A stretch of 64,000 nucleotides of DNA, taken from positions 186,001-250,000 of the forward strand of contig NZ_RQPJ01000003.1 of assembly GCF_003957295.1 (NCBI RefSeq), written 5' to 3'. How positions within the stretch are numbered: the first letter of the stretch is position 1; each line of letters begins with the position of its first letter. A model generated the notes under the pieces. It searched no databases. It saw nothing but the letters and a program-made list of their open reading frames with translations, and was not told where the DNA came from. A program made the translations under genes and the position numbers. Shown here one piece after another: positions 30,622 through 40,012 of this stretch. Source of the stretch: Arenibacter aquaticus. GTDB lineage: Bacteria > Bacteroidota > Bacteroidia > Flavobacteriales > Flavobacteriaceae.

Positions 30622-31737
30622 TCAGAATTTTTTCTGGACCAACCTATGGGGCTCTAACGAAGGATCCATAACAATTTCAAAATTAATGACCCCTAGAACA
30701 AGTTCCTCCTCTGTAATCACTTCAACTTTCCAAATGCCTTCTTTTACGTTACTTTTATAGGTGTATCCCCTATAACCGCCATCCCTGCCCCCAGTAATTT
30801 CATAGCCAATATCCTCAACTATTTCCCATTCCCCCGTTCTCTGATTAAACCATTTCCACCTGTGAAAGACCGATTTCTTTAAATCTGTAGGTGCAAATAT
30901 GGAAGAGAAAGCATATACCTTGCCATCCGGGTCATGAATAAATTTAAGCCTATGGTCCCTCCAAAACACATACCACTCATCCCTTTCGTAGGTCACTACA
31001 TATGTGTTATCCTTCAAGGAAATATGATGTGCCACTACCCCCCTATCCATTGCCAATGGCACTGGCGGAATAAGTCTAAACAAATAAAATATATTGATCA
31101 GGGCATAGATTATCAAAATAAGCCCAAGCAACTTTCCCAACCCAACTTCTGCCCGTGTACTAGGACTTAACCAATAAATTATAAGTATCAATAATACGGT
31201 ACATACCAAACTAATTACTCCTGAATAAAGAAATATTTCTGTGTTCATTTCGCGCAGGAAAACCGGAACCATAAAAGCAAAAAAGGTAAAGCTTATAAAA
31301 AAATACACCCCAAATTGCAAATACTTGTTAGAGATACGCTTTTTAAGTAATTCATTGGCCAATAATAACACTACCAATATTATAAAGAAGGCCATAGTCT
31401 TGGAAAGGGAGACGCTTCTAGAGAAATAAATAACATAGGCACTGGAAAGCCCTCCAAAGAAAAATTGGATGGCCAGGGGCAGGTATTCTTGGTAACGCTC
31501 CAATACCGTGTTTTTCCATTTACCGTCATCGGCCAGATTGTAGAGATACAGGGTAATGGTTAAACTAGTCATATGCAAGCAAAGCACCACTAGATCGTAC
31601 AATCTATCAATACGCCCAAGGGTTAGGGAATCAAAAACAAACCCAAGAACGAAAAAAATTATAGGAGCATATTTTTCATGTTTCCGTATAGTTTTCCGGA
31701 ACGCACTATTTCTAAACTTAACCAATGTCCTTTTCAT
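30622..31737 (-). CDS. Multi-pass membrane protein with C-terminal DUF2914 domain
   Basis: From the ATG at 31737 this encodes 371 residues. A TTG at 31770 would add eleven, but the ATG gives MKRTLVKFRN and is preferred. About seven membrane helices occupy residues 20-235. The C-terminal soluble part (about 240-371) matches DUF2914, with VFHRWKWFNQRTGEWEIVE, a Gly-rich GGRDGGYRGY and GIWKVEVI...LGVINFEI. DUF2914 domains are of unknown function, and this fusion with a membrane domain is seen in other bacteria. It is convergent to nothing and divergent from the DUF4494 gene. Function unknown. Confidence 0.8.
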   Translation of the reverse strand: MKRTLVKFRNSAFRKTIRKHEKYAPIIFFVLGFVFDSLTLGRIDRLYDLVVLCLHMTSLTITLYLYNLADDGKWKNTVLERYQEYLPLAIQFFFGGLSSAYVIYFSRSVSLSKTMAFFIILVVLLLANELLKKRISNKYLQFGVYFFISFTFFAFMVPVFLREMNTEIFLYSGVISLVCTVLLILIIYWLSPSTRAEVGLGKLLGLILIIYALINIFYLFRLIPPVPLAMDRGVVAHHISLKDNTYVVTYERDEWYVFWRDHRLKFIHDPDGKVYAFSSIFAPTDLKKSVFHRWKWFNQRTGEWEIVEDIGYEITGGRDGGYRGYTYKSNVKEGIWKVEVITEEELVLGVINFEIVMDPSLEPHRLVQKKF

Positions 31738-32005
31738 AAGTTGCTTTGGAGGAGCATAAATATAATTCAATTAGCCCAAGGATATACCCAAAATAATCCT
31801 AGCAACCCTTTATAGGACCAAAACAATAATTTAGGAGCGATGGTACAACCCACCAATAAAACTGTACCACACTGTATGCCAACACTTTTAGATCAGAGAT
31901 TATTACCCAACGAAAACGGCAAATTAAAATTGTGAATATCTATTGTTTGGATTCCCTACAATCCTTTTTTATAAAATATATATTTGGCCTCCTAAAAAAA
32001 TAACT

Positions 32006-32557
32006 ATGAGCGTAACTTGGTACGAGTGCAAAGTAAAATACAGAAAAACCCATGAAACGGGGGAACAAAAGGTAACTACGGAGGCCTATTTATTGGATGC
32101 CATATCCTACACTGAAGCGGAATCCAGGATCAATGAAGAGATGGCCGCCTACACCAGCGAAGAGTTTCTGATCACTAATATTAAAGTCGCCAATTTTTCA
32201 GAGGTCCATCCTTTTGAAAATTCGGACCGATGGTTTAAATCCAAGGTATCCTTAATTGCCTATGATGAGGAAAGTGGGAAGGAAAGAAAAACCAATTTTT
32301 ATATGTTGATCCAGGCCAATGACGTAAAAGAGGCTTATGACAATACCATTGCGGCCATGAAAGGCACCACTGGAGACTACAGCATCCCTGCTATTAGCGA
32401 ATCACCTATTATGGATGTATTCCCCTACTTTACCGGAGAGGAAGAGCAGTTGGAAAAATTTAAGGTATTAAACAAATCCGAGACTACTGAAGCAGAAGAC
32501 GTAAATACGTCGGATAGTTCTGAAGAAGAAGTTGTGGAAGAAAGTGAAGTGGTATAA
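32006..32557 (+). CDS. DUF4494 protein
   Basis: From the ATG at 32006 this encodes 183 residues. An upstream in-frame ATG at 31943 would add a non-typical 21-residue leader and is not preferred. The start MSVTWYECKVKYRKT and the segments VTTEAYLLDAISYTEAESRI, FLITNIKVANFSEV and WFKSKVSLIAYDEE are the DUF4494 pattern common in Bacteroidota. The tail (about 150-183) is acidic and Ser/Glu-rich and probably disordered. It is a small cytoplasmic protein without known function. A strong terminator follows at 32600-32642. Confidence 0.85.
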   Translation: MSVTWYECKVKYRKTHETGEQKVTTEAYLLDAISYTEAESRINEEMAAYTSEEFLITNIKVANFSEVHPFENSDRWFKSKVSLIAYDEESGKERKTNFYMLIQANDVKEAYDNTIAAMKGTTGDYSIPAISESPIMDVFPYFTGEEEQLEKFKVLNKSETTEAEDVNTSDSSEEEVVEESEVV

Positions 32558-32599
32558 ACTTTAATAATTGGGCACATACTGCACCATTTTTTAATAAAG

Positions 32600-32642
32600 A
32601 CAGTATCCAGAACAGGTATTACCTATTCTGGATACTGTTATT
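32600..32642. terminator. Hairpin terminator between convergent genes
   Basis: ACAGTATCCAGAA (32600-32612) and TTCTGGATACTGT (32626-32638) form a perfect 13-bp stem with a 13-base loop. A T-rich stretch follows on the plus strand. It separates the DUF4494 gene from the convergent NTF2-like gene. Confidence 0.85.
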
Positions 32643-32723
32643 TCTACACTGATGAACACCTCACCCTGCGACGGCGATCCGTGAATAGGTAGGCATTGTA
32701 ACAAGGTAAGTACTTTACACCTT

Positions 32724-33215
32724 CTATAAAGGTTTTAAAGCAAGCCATTCTTCTTTGGTTGCCGGTAATTTTTGATGCTCCAACATGATCTGCCACTTCC
32801 CTTCCTTTTTTACCAGTAAGGCGTCAAATTGAATAAACCTAACAGAGTTTTGGCCATTTTCATCCAGGAGTTCATATCTAAATATACCTTTTTCAAATGC
32901 AGAATCGTCATCTCCCAGGCGTTCTGAAAACCTAAAATTCAGTTTCACCTTGGTTAATCCTTTGGCTGTTTTCTCCAGCCCTTCCTTCCATCTAATTAAG
33001 GCCTTTTTAAGGGCATAGCAACTCCCGGACGATTCTGAAACCAACACCCCATCTTCATGGAATGTTGATCCATATCCTGCTACATCCCCAGCTTCTACTT
33101 TTTCTTTAACCACATTCCAATAGGCATTGAGTTCGGATATTCTATTCTGTGCAATTGCACTGCTAGTAAATAGCATAGCTAACACTACTACTTTCAACAT
33201 ATTCTTGCTTTTCAT
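32724..33215 (-). CDS. Exported NTF2-like (SnoaL/DUF4440-type) protein
   Basis: This 163-residue protein has a signal peptide (about 1-22, ending IAQ) and a single NTF2-like domain. The domain begins with a helix (NAYWNVVKEKVEAGDVAGYGSTF) followed by ALKKALIRWKEGL and beta strands including FIQFDALLVKKEGKWQIMLEHQ. These folds bind small molecules or serve as enzymes, and the pocket cannot be read here. It lies at the 3' end of the rhamnose operon, 75 bp after the NCS1 permease stop, and may be co-transcribed with it. The domain is likely and the function unknown. Confidence 0.75.
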   Translation of the reverse strand: MKSKNMLKVVVLAMLFTSSAIAQNRISELNAYWNVVKEKVEAGDVAGYGSTFHEDGVLVSESSGSCYALKKALIRWKEGLEKTAKGLTKVKLNFRFSERLGDDDSAFEKGIFRYELLDENGQNSVRFIQFDALLVKKEGKWQIMLEHQKLPATKEEWLALKPL

Positions 33216-33290
33216 ATAATTATTTTTATTAGGTGTTCAGTTATACTGTTACCATCACCCAGGGCCTAATATTATATTCCACTTAGGGAC

Positions 33291-34697
33291 CTACCTTTTC
33301 TGGATCTGTTTACTAAACACCAAGAAGAGTACGCCACATAGCAACCATGCCGGTAAGGTAACAAACGATAAAAATACATCGAACTGAACGGATATAAAAT
33401 AGAAAAGTCCAAAACTAATGGCCCAAGCGAAAAACACGGCCTTGTTGAACTTTAGGTTGGCCACTTCCGCATAATTTTTTACGATTCCTGCCTGTTTATG
33501 AAATAAATGCTCAAATACAATAATAGCTCCAAAGGGTGCAAGGATAAATCCGTACAAGGCCACAAAACCTAATAATTTCATGGCAAAAGCAGGGAATAGT
33601 CCGGCAATAGTTGCCAATGTACCCGCAATTATGGTAACCCAAAAAGTAGATAATTTAGGAACTATGGCCTGAAACGCAAGTCCCGCCCTGTATATGGTTG
33701 GATTGGCAGTTGTCCAACCTGCCAACACCACGGCAAGGATGCCAAAAACACCAATGGCATTATTGGCCAAGGGCCCAGGTGCTACAGTAGGAGCTTCCCC
33801 ATTGGAGAGAAAAGCCTGGGCTTCTGGTGATTTTAGGTAAACAGCATATAACAGCGCTGCAGCTATCCATGCCATATAATGGCCCACGTACATTCCCGCT
33901 GCCGTTGTCCATCCGCTACTTGCTTTTTTAGCAAAACGGAATACCGATAGATCGGACATACCCACGTGCATGGCAGCATTCGCAAACCAAGACCATATCA
34001 CCACGTGCCAAAAGGTGTACTTGATCTGCCCTGGAAAGGGCTCAGAACCTTCTCCCCATATATCCCAAAATTCAGAAAGGCTATTGACCCCCAATTGATT
34101 TAGTGCAACTACGCCACAGGCCAAAAAGGCCATTACTATAACGGGAGACATCCAGTTTGCCGCCTTGGACACCGTTTCATACCCTTTAGAGGCTATTAAG
34201 GAAATGACCGCACCAAGAAAGATAACTATGATTACCCAGGTCATACCATTGGGCATGGTATCAGTGAGCTTGGGCATTTCCATATTAAAGGGAATCCCCA
34301 CTGCCGTGGCCGATACCGTAATCATGGATCCGGCCAAAAAACAGAAAAGTATCCCATTGGCCAAATTGTAACCGGTAACCAGGTTTTTTCCACAGATTTT
34401 CTCCAATTGGTAATACAATGTCAACCTGTATTTCACGGCAATTTCAGCGGTCAGGAACCGCCAACTGAGCACGGCCAACAAGTTCCCGAGCAAAAGCCCT
34501 ACAATAAGATCAAAGGCGCTGACCCCGGTTGTTAAAAACAAAGGGCCTATTACAAATTCGGTCCCTGCAGCGTGCTCCCCCGCATACATACCCAAAAAAC
34601 TCTTCCAGCTTTTTAGTTTAGACTGGGGTACCGCTACACGTTCAAATTCGCCCCCGGCTATTTCCTCAATTTCTTCCTCTATATTGTGTTGGCTCAT
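33291..34697 (-). CDS. NCS1-family (purine-cytosine permease-like) transporter in the rhamnose operon
   Basis: This 468-residue protein has about twelve membrane helices. The N-terminal layout (ERVAVPQSKLKSWKSFLGMYAGEHAAGTEF) and the central VIIVIFLGAVISLIASKG and VIWSWFANAAMHVGMSDLSVFRFAKK are of the NCS1 / purine-cytosine permease type rather than RhaT or MFS. It lies downstream of the rhamnulokinase, rhamnose isomerase and aldolase/dehydrogenase genes on the same strand (118 bp after rhaB). The place in the operon suggests uptake of L-rhamnose or a related deoxy sugar. Substrate is inferred from context only; NCS1 carriers are known for nucleobases and similar compounds. Confidence 0.85.
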   Translation of the reverse strand: MSQHNIEEEIEEIAGGEFERVAVPQSKLKSWKSFLGMYAGEHAAGTEFVIGPLFLTTGVSAFDLIVGLLLGNLLAVLSWRFLTAEIAVKYRLTLYYQLEKICGKNLVTGYNLANGILFCFLAGSMITVSATAVGIPFNMEMPKLTDTMPNGMTWVIIVIFLGAVISLIASKGYETVSKAANWMSPVIVMAFLACGVVALNQLGVNSLSEFWDIWGEGSEPFPGQIKYTFWHVVIWSWFANAAMHVGMSDLSVFRFAKKASSGWTTAAGMYVGHYMAWIAAALLYAVYLKSPEAQAFLSNGEAPTVAPGPLANNAIGVFGILAVVLAGWTTANPTIYRAGLAFQAIVPKLSTFWVTIIAGTLATIAGLFPAFAMKLLGFVALYGFILAPFGAIIVFEHLFHKQAGIVKNYAEVANLKFNKAVFFAWAISFGLFYFISVQFDVFLSFVTLPAWLLCGVLFLVFSKQIQKR

Positions 34698-34815
34698 ATT
34701 GGTTGGTTATTATTTTTAGTTATAATGATCGGTTAAATGTTCAATTGTCACTTATGTTCTTATAGCCTTTTACTAAGCATATCGACAATTATTTAAATTG
34801 CTTAATACTTCTTAA

Positions 34816-36189
34816 CTATTGTATAATAAATGGTACGTGCTTCTTCAGGGCATAATTTTTTTTAAGGAATTTGGAGTTCAATTTGGTATCTGATATGCAA
34901 AGAGCGGCGCCAAGTGCCGACCCTAAGGAGGAATCCGTTGTGTTTAAGCTCATATCCCTGAGGTAATGGGACAGTAGTTGTATATACACCTCATTATCAG
35001 AAAAGCCCCCATCAATATATAACTTCTCTATTGCATCGTTCCCACTTATCATTTTTATGCAATCTACCTGCAATAGCACCAACTCCACCATTAATTGATG
35101 ATAGGCATGCTCAAATTTATCATATGGGATTCTGGTGGTAGCGGGCATATTCTTATCTTGGATCCCAACCCAGCTGAACATATACTCAAAATCCTTGACG
35201 ATCTCACAATATATGTCGTGGTCAAAACCAATTGTCTTATGATAATCGCTTGGCACTTTGAAATGTTGGGACAACACCTTCACCTGTTCCTTATATTCAT
35301 TGCCCAAGAAAAGGCGCGAAGCCTTTACTGCCTTACCGTTGATACGCATATAATTGATACAGTTCTTTGTAATATCGGCTTTGGTCAGATCTTGCTCCGA
35401 AAAAGGATTAAGGGCAATACTCCAAGTCCCGGTAGAAACAAGTATAAACTTTTTTCGTATGCTCCTTATATAGGGCAGCAAAGCCGCCGAGCTGTCATGT
35501 ATCCCCGCTCCTATATTGATACGCTTCCCGTTATAGTTCATATTAAAACTGGTCTCGGTAGAAACGATCACTGGCAATTTTTTATAAATCTCCTCCTGGT
35601 ATACCCATTGATGGTAGTCTTTCTTATCATAATCCCAGAGTGCGGTATGGCACCCTATACTGGTATGTTCGCTAACTGGAATACCGGTAAAGATATAGCT
35701 GATATATTGCGGCAGATGCAAGGAGTATTTAATTTTCTGGAATACCTCGGGCTTGGCGTACTTGAGCCAATACAACTGCATCCCGGAATTGAGCATTCCT
35801 GCACTTGGGGAGCCGGTTGCCGCCGCAAAATCCACTTCAGGTCCATACTTATCATAAAAGGAATTTACTATCTCCTGTGGCAGCGGTTTGGTATAGTTAT
35901 AAAGTGGGGTAAGCACTTCGCCATTTTCATCCAAATGCACAAGGCTTGCGCCATAGGTAGAAAAATTAATGGATACTATATCGTATTGCTTGGCATCCAA
36001 AATCCTATCAAACACTCCTTTAAGCCAGTTTTTTAAACGCCCCAAGTCTTCGGTAGGGTGACCATCTTCATCCTCAATAGTATCAAACCTCGTATATTCC
36101 CTATATACTTCCTGAAAATCCCTATCAAATAAAAAGAACTTTTTATTGGTCTTCCCTATGTCGAATACAGCTGTTACTTTTTCTTTCAT
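34816..36189 (-). CDS. rhaB: FGGY-family rhamnulokinase-like kinase
   Basis: This 457-residue protein is an FGGY carbohydrate kinase with two actin-like domains. The N-terminal phosphate motif is VFDIGKTNKKFFLFD, the second is LVSTGTWSIALNPF, and the adenosine motif is LYIDGGFSDNEVYIQLL. It would phosphorylate L-rhamnulose at C-1, judged by its place between rhamnose isomerase (9 bp upstream) and an NCS1 permease. The specificity is inferred from operon context; fuculokinase-type activity is the alternative. Cytoplasmic. Part of a minus-strand operon starting with the aldolase/dehydrogenase gene at 39831. Confidence 0.85.
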   Translation of the reverse strand: MKEKVTAVFDIGKTNKKFFLFDRDFQEVYREYTRFDTIEDEDGHPTEDLGRLKNWLKGVFDRILDAKQYDIVSINFSTYGASLVHLDENGEVLTPLYNYTKPLPQEIVNSFYDKYGPEVDFAAATGSPSAGMLNSGMQLYWLKYAKPEVFQKIKYSLHLPQYISYIFTGIPVSEHTSIGCHTALWDYDKKDYHQWVYQEEIYKKLPVIVSTETSFNMNYNGKRINIGAGIHDSSAALLPYIRSIRKKFILVSTGTWSIALNPFSEQDLTKADITKNCINYMRINGKAVKASRLFLGNEYKEQVKVLSQHFKVPSDYHKTIGFDHDIYCEIVKDFEYMFSWVGIQDKNMPATTRIPYDKFEHAYHQLMVELVLLQVDCIKMISGNDAIEKLYIDGGFSDNEVYIQLLSHYLRDMSLNTTDSSLGSALGAALCISDTKLNSKFLKKNYALKKHVPFIIQ

Positions 36190-36198
36190 TTACTGTTT

Positions 36199-37479
36199 TT
36201 ACAATCCCGTTGCTATACTGTGCTTTCCCCTGGCTTGTATCAAATTTCCCCTAACACCAAGCGACCTATAGGCCTTTATAGGGTGCAATGCCCCGCCTAC
36301 GTTTAGCCTAGCCCTTTCCAAAAGTGGTCTTACATCGGTACGGTAGGCCTGCTGTAAAATTTCTTGGCACAGCACTACGTCATGTTTTTCCTGGGCCAAT
36401 TTCAACTGCTCTTGATCTACCAAAAGTGCTTTTGCATAGGCTTCCTGAATAGCCTCCAAGGATTGGATCAAATCCTCCAAAGGATCTTTAATGTTATGGC
36501 TGGCATCTATCATCCAAGCTGGATATGGGTTCTGTGGATTGTTGTTCATCCCATAGACCAGTTCGTTAAATATTAAGAACAGGGCATATGGTTTTACACT
36601 GCCCACGGTGCTGTCGTCATCACCATATTTGCTATCGTTAAAATGAAAACCTCCCAGTTTGCCCTGCATCATCAAGGTTGAAACAATTTGCTCTATATTG
36701 GTATTTGGCAAGTGATGGCCAAGGTCTACCAGGGTATATGCTTTTTCACCACAGGCATTGGCCAACATAAACGAGGTGCCCCAATCCTGGATTACCGTAC
36801 TATAAAAATTGGGCTCGTAAGGCTTGTATTCTATAAACAGTTTCCAATCCTCCGGTAAGGTGGCATAGATTTCCTGTAGGCTATCCTGGGTATGCTGCAA
36901 GGCTCTTTGAAAATTGTGCTGACCAGGAAAATTGGAACCGTCGGCCAACCAGACCGTTAAACTTTTGGATCCTAGTTTCTCCCCTATTTTTATCACTTCA
37001 TTGTTATGCGCTATAGCCTGATCCCTAACTGCCTTACTAGTGTTGCTCAGGGAACCAAACTTATAACTCTCCTTGGCATTTTTTTGATCCTGAAAGGTGT
37101 TGGAATTTACGGCATCAAAAACAAGTCCGTTGGCAGTGGCCAATTCCTTGATGGCCTTGTAATCCTCTGGAATATCCCATGGAATATGCAGGGATATGGC
37201 CCCAGCAGTCTGTGTCAGGGCATGCAATATGCCCACATCGTTTATCTTTTGCTCCAAGTTGGCAGGCTCCCCGTAATAAGAAAACCTTCCAAATCTGGTT
37301 CCTCCCGCTCCGAGCGCCCAGCTGGGAATGGCTACCTGAAAATCTGAAAGATCTTTAATTACCTTATGTACATCTACCCCTTTTCTATCGAGAGAATTGG
37401 CCAGAAAATCAAAACTTTCCTCGTGTACACCAATATCCTTTTTATTATCCGACAGGATCTGTTCTTTTTCTATTTTCAT
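36199..37479 (-). CDS. rhaI: L-rhamnose isomerase (RhaI type)
   Basis: This 426-residue TIM-barrel protein resembles the RhaI branch of L-rhamnose isomerases. The metal and catalytic residues are visible in WLADGSNFPGQ, FIEYKPYEP (Glu), LVDLGHH (Asp and His) and GGFHFNDSKYGDDD (His and Asp residues). It converts L-rhamnose to L-rhamnulose in the cytoplasm. It is followed at 9 bp by the kinase gene and preceded by the aldolase/dehydrogenase gene, giving the full pathway in order. The length fits the RhaI type. Confidence 0.93.
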   Translation of the reverse strand: MKIEKEQILSDNKKDIGVHEESFDFLANSLDRKGVDVHKVIKDLSDFQVAIPSWALGAGGTRFGRFSYYGEPANLEQKINDVGILHALTQTAGAISLHIPWDIPEDYKAIKELATANGLVFDAVNSNTFQDQKNAKESYKFGSLSNTSKAVRDQAIAHNNEVIKIGEKLGSKSLTVWLADGSNFPGQHNFQRALQHTQDSLQEIYATLPEDWKLFIEYKPYEPNFYSTVIQDWGTSFMLANACGEKAYTLVDLGHHLPNTNIEQIVSTLMMQGKLGGFHFNDSKYGDDDSTVGSVKPYALFLIFNELVYGMNNNPQNPYPAWMIDASHNIKDPLEDLIQSLEAIQEAYAKALLVDQEQLKLAQEKHDVVLCQEILQQAYRTDVRPLLERARLNVGGALHPIKAYRSLGVRGNLIQARGKHSIATGL

Positions 37480-37725
37480 CGCTTATAGTATTTTGTATTA
37501 ACCTGGAATTGAACTTAGTGATTTTTTTTCGCATAGATTACCTATAAGGTCCCCAATACCAAATTCAAGTAGGTTGTCCTTTTATATTCCAGAATAGTAA
37601 AATCTTCAATTTTGTTAGGCCAGTATTATGATGCCGCTGCCCATAAACTTAGTTCTTTTACGATGGAAATATAGCACAGGCCTCACTACAACCTGTGCCT
37701 ATTTCCAAAAAACTAACTCAACTAA

Positions 37726-39831
37726 CTATCTTACAAATGCATTGGCCATTCCGCCATCCACATTGATTATATTTCCGGTGGTCTTGTTCAGGATTCCCAC
37801 ACAGGCAAACACTCCGTTTGCTATATCTTGAGGGTAAATGATCTCATTGAGCAGGTTACGCTTGGCATAATGAGCCGGAAGCTCTTCTACGGTAATCCCG
37901 TAGGCCTTCGCCCGGCCTTCGGCCCAGTCGCCCTCCCATATCTTGCTACCTACGATAACGCCATCGGGATTCACTGTGTTGACACGGATCTTATCTCCGC
38001 CCAATTCGGCGGCCAATAGACGCGCCATATGTTGCTGTGCAGCCTTCGCGGTACCATAGCCTACATTATTGGGACCGGATACCAAACCGTTCTTGCTGGC
38101 TATACTGATGAAGTCTCCTCCATGTCCTTGAGAACGCATAATGGCAACTGCTTGTTTGGCCAGCTCAAATTGACCTTTGACCAATACCTCCTGCAAAATG
38201 TCCCAATCCTTTTCTGTGGTCTCTGACAAGGGTTTGGAAATTGCCAAACCTGCACTGTGCACCACTATATCCACACCTCCAAATTCCAAGCATGCTTTTT
38301 TATAGGCACTGGCTATGGACTGGGATTTGGTAACGTCACATACTGCATAGCTGGCAGTATCCCTAGGATAGGTATCCAAAGCCTCTTGGAGTCGGGCCTC
38401 AGCAATATCGGTCAATACCACATTGGCACCTTCACTAGCCAATTTATCGGCAATGGCTTTCCCTATACCCCCTCCTGCGCCGGTTACTAGTGCCACCTTT
38501 CTGGAAAGCGGCTTCTCTTTGGGCATACGTTGTAATTTGGCCTCTTCCAACAACCAATATTCTATATCAAAGGCTTCCTGTCTAGGCAGGGAGGTATATT
38601 CAGTTATAGCCTCCGCTCCCCTCATTACGTTGATAGCGTTGATATAAAATTCACTGGCTACCCTTGTGGTCTGTTTGTTTTTCGCAAAACTGAACATCCC
38701 CACGCCCGGTAAGATGATAATCACGGGGTTGGGATCCCGCATTGCCGGACTATTGTCACGTTTACAGGTCTCGTAATAATCCTTATATTCTTGTCTGTAG
38801 GCTTCAAAGGCCGGTTCTAATTTTTTCAATACCGACTCGGTATCGCTCAAATCCCCGTTAGGATCAATTTCCAACACCAAGGGTTGGATTTTTGTTCTAA
38901 GAAAGTGGTCTGGACATGAAGTTCCCATGGGGGCCAAACGGGCCAAATCATTACTGTTGATGTACTCCATAACTACATCAGTGTCCGTAAAATGCCCTAT
39001 CATCCTATTTTCGGAAGAACAAAGTCCCCTTAACAAGGGCATCAATTGGGAGGCTTTCTCCAAACGATCCTCCTTTGGTAGGGACTGTACTTTTTGACCT
39101 CCAAATACACTGCCTTTTTCCTCTATTTTTTTAGTGATATAGGCAGATGCCATTTCAATGACTTCCAAGCTGTTCATATAGCACTCGTAAGAGGTATCTC
39201 CCCATGTAAAAAGACCATGGCTGCCCAAAACAATACCACGTATACCAGGATTGTCGTTCAGACATTTTTCCAGCTGAAGCCCCAGGTCAAACCCAGGACG
39301 CTGCCAAGGCACCCACCCCATGGTATCTCCCCAAATTTCTTTGGTTACCTTTTCACTATCCTTGGCGGCAGCAACAGCTATTAGGGCATCCGGATGCAAA
39401 TGATCTATATGCTTAAAAGGCAGTAAGCCGTGCAATGGCGTATCTATGGAAGGGGCCTTACTGTCCAAGTCGTAGATACAGTGATTAAAAAGTCCAACCA
39501 TTCGATCTTCATCAGATAGGCCACCATAAACATTCTTTAGGTTTCTTAGCCTGTCCGTATACAATCCGGCAATCCCGGCTTTGGTCAACGTCCCTATATC
39601 CCCACCGGAACCCTTGATCCACATCACTTCTACCTCCTCATTGGTCAACGGATCCTTCTCAATGGTCTTACAACTGGTATTTCCTCCACCGTAATTGGTG
39701 ATTCTGAGATCGGCACCTAGAATATTTGATCTATAAAGAAAAAGCTTTACCTGATCATCTTCAAGAGCCTTTGCCTTGTCATCATCCCATAGGTAGTCTA
39801 CATATTTAAATTGTGTTGTTGTATTTTTCAT
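37726..39831 (-). CDS. rhaEW: Bifunctional rhamnulose-1-phosphate aldolase / lactaldehyde dehydrogenase
   Basis: This 701-residue fusion has an N-terminal class II aldolase domain (about 1-430), with metal-site His in IDHLHPDALIAV and GSHGLFTWGD. The C-terminal short-chain dehydrogenase (about 440-701) has nucleotide motif VTGAGGGIGKAIADKL and catalytic YGTAKAA. It splits L-rhamnulose 1-phosphate into dihydroxyacetone phosphate and L-lactaldehyde, and the second domain should oxidise the aldehyde to L-lactate. It is the first gene of the rhamnose operon. Its promoter region has TACTTTTG (minus strand, 39854-39861) and the TATCCTGTACTGTAC operator at 39882-39897 just upstream. Confidence 0.95.
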   Translation of the reverse strand: MKNTTTQFKYVDYLWDDDKAKALEDDQVKLFLYRSNILGADLRITNYGGGNTSCKTIEKDPLTNEEVEVMWIKGSGGDIGTLTKAGIAGLYTDRLRNLKNVYGGLSDEDRMVGLFNHCIYDLDSKAPSIDTPLHGLLPFKHIDHLHPDALIAVAAAKDSEKVTKEIWGDTMGWVPWQRPGFDLGLQLEKCLNDNPGIRGIVLGSHGLFTWGDTSYECYMNSLEVIEMASAYITKKIEEKGSVFGGQKVQSLPKEDRLEKASQLMPLLRGLCSSENRMIGHFTDTDVVMEYINSNDLARLAPMGTSCPDHFLRTKIQPLVLEIDPNGDLSDTESVLKKLEPAFEAYRQEYKDYYETCKRDNSPAMRDPNPVIIILPGVGMFSFAKNKQTTRVASEFYINAINVMRGAEAITEYTSLPRQEAFDIEYWLLEEAKLQRMPKEKPLSRKVALVTGAGGGIGKAIADKLASEGANVVLTDIAEARLQEALDTYPRDTASYAVCDVTKSQSIASAYKKACLEFGGVDIVVHSAGLAISKPLSETTEKDWDILQEVLVKGQFELAKQAVAIMRSQGHGGDFISIASKNGLVSGPNNVGYGTAKAAQQHMARLLAAELGGDKIRVNTVNPDGVIVGSKIWEGDWAEGRAKAYGITVEELPAHYAKRNLLNEIIYPQDIANGVFACVGILNKTTGNIINVDGGMANAFVR

Positions 39832-39853
39832 CTCTATGATTATCTATTTTAAA

Positions 39854-39932
39854 CAAAAGTAAATTATACATTTATTATGTCTATCCTGTACTGTACCGTA
39901 AAAGGGTCAATTTAAAAAAATGCTTACTTTTG
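39854..39932. promoter_or_regulatory. Divergent rhamnose promoter region with operator
   Basis: Two TACTTTTG elements, matching the Bacteroidota -7 pattern TAnnTTTG, face outward: 39854-39861 for the minus-strand catabolic operon and 39925-39932 for the plus-strand regulator gene. Between them lies TATCCTGTACTGTACC (39882-39897). The same core recurs before other genes of the locus, so it is a likely operator for the adjacent GntR-type regulator. No clear -33 TTG was seen. Confidence 0.65.
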
Positions 39933-40012
39933 ATGCTATAGCACAAATGACAGAATAAGGGCTACAGCCCCTTATTGGCAATGCCATTGAGAAAGGCTAA
40001 ACACTCAGATGA

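Noticed and set aside
35095-36036. A 313-codon plus-strand frame opposite rhaB
   Set aside because: It lies wholly inside rhaB on the other strand and has no recognisable motif. The FGGY kinase motifs show that the minus strand is the real gene.
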